In this document: positions 59,267 through 64,000 of the stretch, one piece after another
How the letters are laid out: every line of letters starts with the position of its first letter
Numbering within the stretch: position 1 is the stretch's first letter
Assembly: GCA_965276665.1 (NCBI GenBank)
Contig: OZ255620.1
Coordinates: forward strand, 4,986,356 to 5,050,355
Origin: CAWGJC01 sp965276665
GTDB taxonomy: Bacteria; Pseudomonadota; Alphaproteobacteria; Acetobacterales; Acetobacteraceae
Direction: 5' to 3'
Length of the DNA stretch: 64,000 bases
Made by a program: the position numbers and the translations under genes
The notes under the pieces: model-generated
The model's input: the letters and a program-made list of their open reading frames with translations, nothing else
Databases searched by the model: none
Told to the model about the DNA's origin: nothing

Positions 59267-60043
59267 ATGCAGATCAGCCTCGAAGGCCGGGCCGCGATCG
59301 TCACCGGCGGCAGCAAGGGCCTCGGCTTCGCCACCGCCAAGCGCATGGCGGAGTCGGGCGCCTCTGTGATGCTCCTCGCGCGCGGGGAGGCGGCGCTCGC
59401 CGCCGCACAGGATGCGATCGGCGATCGCGCGGCGATCGCCGCCTGCGACGTCGCCACCGCCGCGGGCGTGGAGGCCGGCTATCGCGCGGCGATGGCCGCC
59501 TTCGGGCGCGTCGACATCATCGTCAACAATGCCGGGGTTTCGCGCGCGCAGGAATTCACCTCCGTCACCGATGCGATCTGGCAGGAGGATCTCGACCTGA
59601 AACTGTTCGCCGCGATCCGTCTGACCCGGCTCGCCTGGCCGCAGATGTGCGAGCGGCGCTGGGGCCGGGTGATCAACGTGCTGAATATCGGCGCCAAGGC
59701 GCCGCGCCCGGGCAGCGCGCCCACCGCGGTCTCGCGTGCCGCCGGGATGGCGCTGACCAAAATCCTCTCGGGCGAGGGCGCGCCGCACAACGTTCTGGTC
59801 AACGCGCTGCTGGTCGGGCTGATCGAGAGCGATCAATGGGTGCGGCGTCACGCGGCGGAGCAGACCAATCGTCCGCTGCCAGAATTCATGCAGGAGCTCG
59901 CAGACCGACAGCAGATCCCGCTCGGCCGCATGGGCCGGGCGGAGGAATTCGCGAACATGGCCTGCTTCCTCGCCTCCGACGCCGCCTCGTTCATCACCGG
60001 CACCGCAATCAACGTCGATGGCGGCAAGTCGCCGGTGATGTGA
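59267..60043 (+). CDS. SDR family oxidoreductase without YxxxK
   Basis: A 258-residue short-chain dehydrogenase/reductase. The cofactor motif is TGGSKGLG (13-20), NNAG is intact (87-90) and the end is INVDGG. The catalytic Tyr and Lys are replaced by Thr153 and Arg157 (TAVSRAAG), and the Ser position reads LNIGAKA. It follows zwf by 7 bp and is probably co-transcribed with it. Its function may be binding, or a reaction not using the standard mechanism. This is the second SDR in the window with a broken active site. Confidence 0.86.
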   Translation: MQISLEGRAAIVTGGSKGLGFATAKRMAESGASVMLLARGEAALAAAQDAIGDRAAIAACDVATAAGVEAGYRAAMAAFGRVDIIVNNAGVSRAQEFTSVTDAIWQEDLDLKLFAAIRLTRLAWPQMCERRWGRVINVLNIGAKAPRPGSAPTAVSRAAGMALTKILSGEGAPHNVLVNALLVGLIESDQWVRRHAAEQTNRPLPEFMQELADRQQIPLGRMGRAEEFANMACFLASDAASFITGTAINVDGGKSPVM

Positions 60044-60071
60044 GCTTCAGGTTCGCCTGCGCTGATTCGGA

Positions 60072-60118
60072 GAGCATCATCCGTCCGAACGGAATCGTTC
60101 AAGCGGATAAAGATGCTC
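60072..60118. repeat. 47-bp palindromic repeat, copy A
   Basis: An imperfect palindrome with perfect 7-bp ends GAGCATC and GATGCTC, and inner arms ATCCG and CGGAT. It matches copy B at 60859-60905 (read on the minus strand) at 37 of 47 positions. Both have GAGCA...TGCTC ends and identical length, so they belong to one interspersed repeat family. It lies between the SDR gene and the DUF1761 gene. The rest of that 204-bp gap shows nothing else. Confidence 0.75.
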
Positions 60119-60247
60119 GTCAAGACAGAGACCGAGAGCCCGTGCAGCGAGCGAATGCGAACGGAACATGCTTTATCTCACCCGACCGTCCAACTCTTCA
60201 TTGCGGCAGCGTTCACAGACACTCTTCCAATCAGGAGATGAAAGAAG

Positions 60248-60652
60248 ATGCTGGACGCACTGGCTCACCTGAACTGGCTTGCGGTAGCCGTGGCGGTGAT
60301 CGCCTCTTTCGCTTTAGGGGGCATCTGGTTCCCATTGATCGTCAACCGAGCATATTCCGTCGCGCTCGGCCGCGAAATGAGGAAGGGCACCCTCTCACTC
60401 GTAGGGCCGCTCCTGTGTTTGACCGTCACCACGATCACCAGTGCCATCTTGATCCGCTTGCTCGGGGTGACGACCTACGCCGGCGGCATCGAATTCGGTG
60501 TATTAGTCGGAATCGGCTATCTAGCCCCCATGATTGTCAACATCGCAATCAACCCGCTTTTTCCAAGGCCGTTTTTGTATAGTCTAATCAATGCACCATA
60601 CTTCATTACGGGAAGCGTGCTGACCAGCCTAATCTTGGTTGGTATGGAGTAG
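60248..60652 (+). CDS. DUF1761 family membrane protein
   Basis: A 134-residue protein with four predicted membrane helices and the DUF1761 pattern (HLNWLAVAVAVIASFALGGIWF; GVLVGIGYLAPMIVNIAINPLF; INAPYFITGSVLTSLIL). No function is known for the family. An AGGAGATG stretch just upstream supports the start. The gene and its flanks are noticeably richer in A and T than the rest of the window and are bracketed by 47-bp palindromic repeats, which suggests a separate origin. Confidence 0.85.
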   Translation: MLDALAHLNWLAVAVAVIASFALGGIWFPLIVNRAYSVALGREMRKGTLSLVGPLLCLTVTTITSAILIRLLGVTTYAGGIEFGVLVGIGYLAPMIVNIAINPLFPRPFLYSLINAPYFITGSVLTSLILVGME

Positions 60653-60786
60653 GTAGGGCTATATTCCGGTCAGATCACCCGAAGCCGCCCACGCACCGGG
60701 CCGGCCATGTCCATCGTGCCACAGGGCGCCAAGTGGGCGAGGTTCGGCGAGAACCGCCTTTTAATTGGCTGGCGCGTGATTCTGCC

Positions 60787-60858
60787 TTTAGAGCGATTTC
60801 CGATCAAAGAGGATCGGAAGCCGCTCCAGCTTTGCTTGTCCCAGCTTTGTTTGTCAGC
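60787..60858. repeat. Hairpin segment joined to 47-bp repeat copy B
   Basis: Starts with TTTAGAGC, then a hairpin from GAGCGATTTCCGATC to GATCGGAAGCCGCTC (60791-60826) with loop AAAGAG. After it come two near-repeats of CCAGCTTTG(C/T)TTGTC (from 60826 and 60841) leading into copy B. Together with copy B it forms a unit of about 120 bp with TTTAGAGC and GCTCTAAA at its two ends. It may be a composite repeat. Confidence 0.6.
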
Positions 60859-60905
60859 GAGCAACTTCATCCGATCGAATGATTCAATTCGATCGGATGG
60901 TGCTC
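60859..60905. repeat. 47-bp palindromic repeat, copy B
   Basis: An imperfect palindrome from GAGCA to TGCTC with inner arms CATCCGATCGAAT and ATTCGATCGGATG. It is the partner of copy A at 60072-60118 (37 of 47 positions match when read on the minus strand). On the minus strand, its first G together with the preceding TA forms the TAG stop of the 2-hydroxyacid dehydrogenase gene. Confidence 0.78.
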
Positions 60906-61873
60906 TAAAACCAGCTTGCCTTGTCGACGACGTTGCGGAGCGGTTCGTCCTTCGACAATGCCCGGGCATTGTCGAGGATGATCTGGAAGCGGCGCTCGTT
61001 GAGATGCGGTCCGTATCCCGCCATGTGCGGCGTCAGCAGCACGCGCGGCATCGTCCAGAGAGGATGCCCGGCGGGCAGCGGTTCCTGTTCGTACACATCG
61101 AGCGCCGCGCCGGCGATCTCGCCCGCGCGCAGCGCCGCGACAAGGTCGTCGAGCCTCGTCGTCATGCCGCGCCCGATATTGATGAAGAACGCCGTCGGCT
61201 TCATGCGCTGGAAGCGGGCGCGGTTCATCAACCCCTCGGTCGCCGGCGTGTGCGGCACGGTCAGGATGACGAAATCGGCCCGTGGCAGCAGCGCATCCAG
61301 CGCATCGGGCCGGTGCATCTCGGCCACACCCGGCGGCGCCTGCTCGCGCCGCGCATCGGTGCCGATCACGGTCATGCCGAACGCGGCGGCGAGCCGTGCC
61401 GCCTCCGCGCCGATGCCGCCGAGCCCGACGATCAGCGCGGTCGCGCCCGGCAAGGCGACGATGCCGGTATCTTCCGGCGGCTTCCGCCACTCCCGGCGCG
61501 TCTGCTGCGGGATGTAGGTATCGAGCCCGCGCGCGAAGGCGAGCACGAAGCTCATGATGTGCGCGCCGATATGGTCGTCGAAGATGCCGCGGAAATTCGT
61601 CACGATCACCGGATGCGCGATCAACGCGTCATGATAATACCCCGCCGGCGGCGCGGCCTGTGGCGCCTGCAGCCAGCGCAGTTTCGCGGCCCGCGCGAGC
61701 AGGGCGGCCGGCAGCGTGCCGAACACCGCATCCGCCCGCGCGATCGCACCTTCCGCGTCGCTGTCGGTTTCGGCGATGACGACATCGACCGACGGCATCG
61801 CCTCCTGCAGCCGCTTGCCCCAATCGCGGGTGATCTCGGTGTGCGGCGGCAGCATGAGGAAGGTGAAATCCAT
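60905..61873 (-). CDS. D-2-hydroxyacid dehydrogenase
   Basis: A 322-residue dehydrogenase of the D-isomer-specific family. The nucleotide-binding motif is VGLGGIGAEAARLAAAFGM, the catalytic Arg lies in TVPHTPATEG or NIGRG, Glu in YEQEPLP and His in TPHMAGY. It interconverts 2-hydroxy and 2-keto acids with NAD(P). The ATG at 61873 has GGGGAGA upstream. It is divergent from the hydratase and CoA-transferase genes across 78 bp. Its stop codon is completed by the adjacent palindromic repeat. Confidence 0.92.
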   Translation of the reverse strand: MDFTFLMLPPHTEITRDWGKRLQEAMPSVDVVIAETDSDAEGAIARADAVFGTLPAALLARAAKLRWLQAPQAAPPAGYYHDALIAHPVIVTNFRGIFDDHIGAHIMSFVLAFARGLDTYIPQQTRREWRKPPEDTGIVALPGATALIVGLGGIGAEAARLAAAFGMTVIGTDARREQAPPGVAEMHRPDALDALLPRADFVILTVPHTPATEGLMNRARFQRMKPTAFFINIGRGMTTRLDDLVAALRAGEIAGAALDVYEQEPLPAGHPLWTMPRVLLTPHMAGYGPHLNERRFQIILDNARALSKDEPLRNVVDKASWF

Positions 61874-61951
61874 GTCCGTCTCCCCGTTTCCGCGCGCTTG
61901 TAGCATGCAGCCGGGGTTTCGGCGCGAGGCTGAATCCTCTAGCCTCCATGC

Positions 61952-62782
61952 ATGGAGGAGCTGCGTTCCTGGATCGGGCGAACCGAGTGCGCATCCGATA
62001 TCTGCGCGCTGCCGCTGGCGCGCCGTCTCGCCGCGCTCCTCGACCGGGATCCGGCGACGCTCGCGGACGGTCAGGCGCTCCCCGCCGGCTGGCACGCCAT
62101 TCTGTTCGCGCCGCTCGCGCCGCAATCGCGGCTCGGCCCGGACGGTCATCCACTGCTAGGCGATTTCCTGCCGCCGGCGACGCTGCCGCGCCGCATGCTC
62201 GGCGGCCGGCGCACGCAATTCGCGGGAGAGATCCCGATCGGCGAACCCGTCGAGCGCGTCAGCGTGATTCAGGCGATCGAGGAGAAGCAGGGACGCTCCG
62301 GCCGCCTGGTGATCGTGACGCTGCGCCACACCATCTCGCGTGCCGATGCGCCTCCCGCGGTGATCGAGGATCAGGACGTGATCTATCGCGAGGCCGGATC
62401 CGGCAGCGCCGCGCCTGCTTCCCCGCCGAACCCGGACCCAGGGCCAGAGATCGAGGCGCCGTTTCACCCGGACGAGGCCTTGCTGTTCCGCTACTCCGCG
62501 GTGACGTTCAACGCCCATCGCATCCATTACGACCAGCCCTATGCGACCGGCACGGAGCATTATCCGGCGCTGGTGGTGAATGGCGGCCTGACCGCGCTGT
62601 TCCTGCTCGAGCTGTTTCGTCGCGCAACCGGCCGCGAGCCGGTCTCGATGGCGGCGCGCAACCTGCGTCCGCTTTTCTGCGGCCGTCCGGTGCGGCTCTG
62701 CGCCAAACGCGACGGCGAGGGCTGGCGGCTCTGGGCGGTCGACACCGAGGGGCGCATTGCGCTGGAGGCGGAAGCGGCATGA
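61952..62782 (+). CDS. MaoC-like acyl-CoA hydratase (mesaconyl-CoA hydratase type)
   Basis: A 276-residue protein related to mesaconyl-C4-CoA hydratase and the HTD2-like dehydratases. The N-terminal half (WIGRTE; GWHAILF; GDFLPPATLPRRMLGGRR) is the FAS1-like dehydratase domain; the second half has the hot-dog catalytic stretch FRYSAVTFNAHRIHYD and LVVNGGL. It probably adds or removes water from a branched dicarboxylic acyl-CoA. Its stop overlaps the CoA-transferase start by 4 bp, so the two act together. Confidence 0.85.
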   Translation: MEELRSWIGRTECASDICALPLARRLAALLDRDPATLADGQALPAGWHAILFAPLAPQSRLGPDGHPLLGDFLPPATLPRRMLGGRRTQFAGEIPIGEPVERVSVIQAIEEKQGRSGRLVIVTLRHTISRADAPPAVIEDQDVIYREAGSGSAAPASPPNPDPGPEIEAPFHPDEALLFRYSAVTFNAHRIHYDQPYATGTEHYPALVVNGGLTALFLLELFRRATGREPVSMAARNLRPLFCGRPVRLCAKRDGEGWRLWAVDTEGRIALEAEAA

Positions 62783-64000
62783 AATCGCGGCCGCTCGGGG
62801 GCCTGCGCGTGCTTGATCTCACCAGCGTCGTCGTCGGACCGGCCTGCACGCTCCGCCTCGCCGATTACGGCGCCGAGATCATCAAGCTCGAACCGCCGGA
62901 TGGCGATCTGCTGCGCACCCTCGGCGGACCGTCGCCCTCCGGCGCGCTCTCCGGCAAGTATCTGCATTTCAACCGCCGCAAACGCGGCATCTGCCTCGAC
63001 CTCAAGCTTGAGCCGGCACGCGATGCGGTGCGCCGCCTGCTCGATCGCTGCGACGTGCTGGTGACGAACATGCGGCCCGAGGCGCTGGCGCGGCTCGGCC
63101 TCGACGCGACGGCGGCGCGCGCCACAAGGCCGCGTCTCGTGCATTGCACGATCAGCGGTTTCGGACCGGGCGGCCCGTATCGCGGCCGGCCGGCCTATGA
63201 CAGCGTTGTGCAGGGCGTCGCCGGCATTGCCGGGCTCGCCGCCGAGCGCGACGCCAAGACGGGCGGCGCGCCGGCGCTCGTTCCCCTGCTGCTCGCCGAT
63301 CACGTGGTGGGCGAGATCACCGCGGGCGCGATCCTCGCGGCGCTGTTCGCGCGCGAGCGCACCGGCGAGGGAACCGCGATCGAGCTGCCGATGCACGAGA
63401 CGATGGCGGCCTTCGTACTGCAAGAGCATCTCGGTCCGGCGAGTTTCGTGCCACCGCTCGGGCCGCCGGGGGACCGCCGGGTGCTCGATCCGAACAACCG
63501 TCCCGTCGCGACATCCGATGGCTGGATCAGCATCACCGCGAACACCGATACCCAGGCGCACGCGTTTCTGCGCGCGATCGGGCGCTCGGATCTCGTCGAG
63601 GATCCGCGCTTCCGCACCGTCGCCGACCGCTTCCGCAATGCGAGCGCCTGGTTCGCGCTGCGCGCCGACGCTTTGCGCGCGCGCAGCAGCGCCGAGTGGC
63701 TGACGGTGTTCAGCGCGGCGGACGTGCCGGCCATGCTCTGCCACACGCTCTCGACGCTGCCGGACGATCCGCATCTCACCGCGGTCGGGCTGTTGCAGCC
63801 GGAGGTGCATCCGACCGAGGGGATGATCACCACGATCCGCCCGACGATCCTCGAGAAGGGCGAGCCTGCGGATCCCGGGCCGCCGGCGATGCCGCTCGGC
63901 GCGGAGACGCGCGCGGTACTGTCCGAAACCGGGTTTTCCGACACCGAGATCGCCGTGCTGTTCGCCTCCGGCGTGGCGATTGGCCCGCCTGGCGAACCAC
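62779..64000 (+). CDS. Class III CoA-transferase (CaiB/BaiF), runs off window
   Basis: The frame is open from the ATG at 62779 to the end of the window, 407 codons without a stop, about the full family length of 400. Family features are GLRVLDLTSVVVGPACTLRLADYGAEIIKLEPPDGD, HFNRRKRGICLDLK, the catalytic Asp141 in RPAYDSVVQG, and SDGWISITANT. It transfers CoA between carboxylic acids. The start overlaps the hydratase stop (ATGA). A pathway for a dicarboxylic or hydroxy acid such as mesaconate, citramalate or itaconate is plausible. The true C-terminus is not seen. Confidence 0.92.
   Translation, partial: MKSRPLGGLRVLDLTSVVVGPACTLRLADYGAEIIKLEPPDGDLLRTLGGPSPSGALSGKYLHFNRRKRGICLDLKLEPARDAVRRLLDRCDVLVTNMRPEALARLGLDATAARATRPRLVHCTISGFGPGGPYRGRPAYDSVVQGVAGIAGLAAERDAKTGGAPALVPLLLADHVVGEITAGAILAALFARERTGEGTAIELPMHETMAAFVLQEHLGPASFVPPLGPPGDRRVLDPNNRPVATSDGWISITANTDTQAHAFLRAIGRSDLVEDPRFRTVADRFRNASAWFALRADALRARSSAEWLTVFSAADVPAMLCHTLSTLPDDPHLTAVGLLQPEVHPTEGMITTIRPTILEKGEPADPGPPAMPLGAETRAVLSETGFSDTEIAVLFASGVAIGPPGEP

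Overview
The window is a high-GC bacterial chromosome segment of about 64 kb with dense coding, short gaps and many 1-11 bp gene overlaps. Codon use is strongly GC-biased throughout. The gene families (GluQ, COQ7-type quinone hydroxylase, DUF3297, PepF, UbiB-like kinase, CydDC, Ku, and an OxyR/catalase pair) point to an alphaproteobacterium. Acetobacteraceae or a close relative is my best guess, inferred from family content only; there is no rRNA or marker gene to prove it. I found no tRNA, rRNA, CRISPR array, prophage or intact IS transposase gene.

Layout. 0-5 kb: the end of a chromate transporter, DUF3297 and GST, DsbB and COQ7, an HNH endonuclease, a serine esterase, then GluQ and a GNAT acetyltransferase. 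5-10.6 kb: a Gly/Trp-rich secreted protein, an SDR, Ku, a Wzm/Wzt polysaccharide exporter and a lytic transglycosylase lipoprotein. 10.7-18 kb: a large two-domain glycosyltransferase, 3-hydroxyisobutyryl-CoA hydrolase, two small envelope proteins, and a PotA/PotD-like pair without permeases. 18-25 kb: catalase with divergent OxyR, and CydDC. 25-35.6 kb: an OmpA-like lipoprotein, RecQ, a PAS-GGDEF-EAL protein, an acyl-CoA synthetase, PepF, a UbiB-like kinase and an M20 amidohydrolase. 35.7-39 kb: a tight three-gene unit (methyltransferase, alpha/beta hydrolase, sulfotransferase).

39.2-48.4 kb is a sugar-acid catabolic locus: a UxuA-like dehydratase, a complete peptide-type ABC importer with fused ATPases, an enolase-superfamily dehydratase and an aldo/keto reductase. 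A 16-bp perfect palindrome sits before the importer. 48.4-51.6 kb looks like a degraded accessory patch: two NmrA-type reductases, a frameshifted nucleotide-binding gene, and a 47-bp perfect inverted repeat marking a gene-end remnant. 51.6-64 kb: cysteine synthase, rhodanese, LysE exporter, a DUF1932 dehydrogenase, a solute-binding protein followed by zwf and an SDR, a DUF1761 membrane protein between small palindromic repeats, then a 2-hydroxyacid dehydrogenase divergent from a MaoC-like hydratase and a CoA-transferase that runs off the end.

The strongest non-coding signals are two families of interspersed hairpin repeats. Two 126-127 bp copies (5028-5153 and 17851-17977) have a long GC-rich stem with one covarying base pair and a conserved AGTATACT at the apex. 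A 47-bp palindromic family occurs at 60072-60118 and 60859-60905. In three of the four copies the first G of the repeat, preceded by TA, completes the TAG stop codon of the adjacent gene. Other oddities are an ABC ATPase that has lost most catalytic motifs beyond Walker A/B, two SDRs without the catalytic Tyr, and a hairpin directly abutting the wzm start codon.
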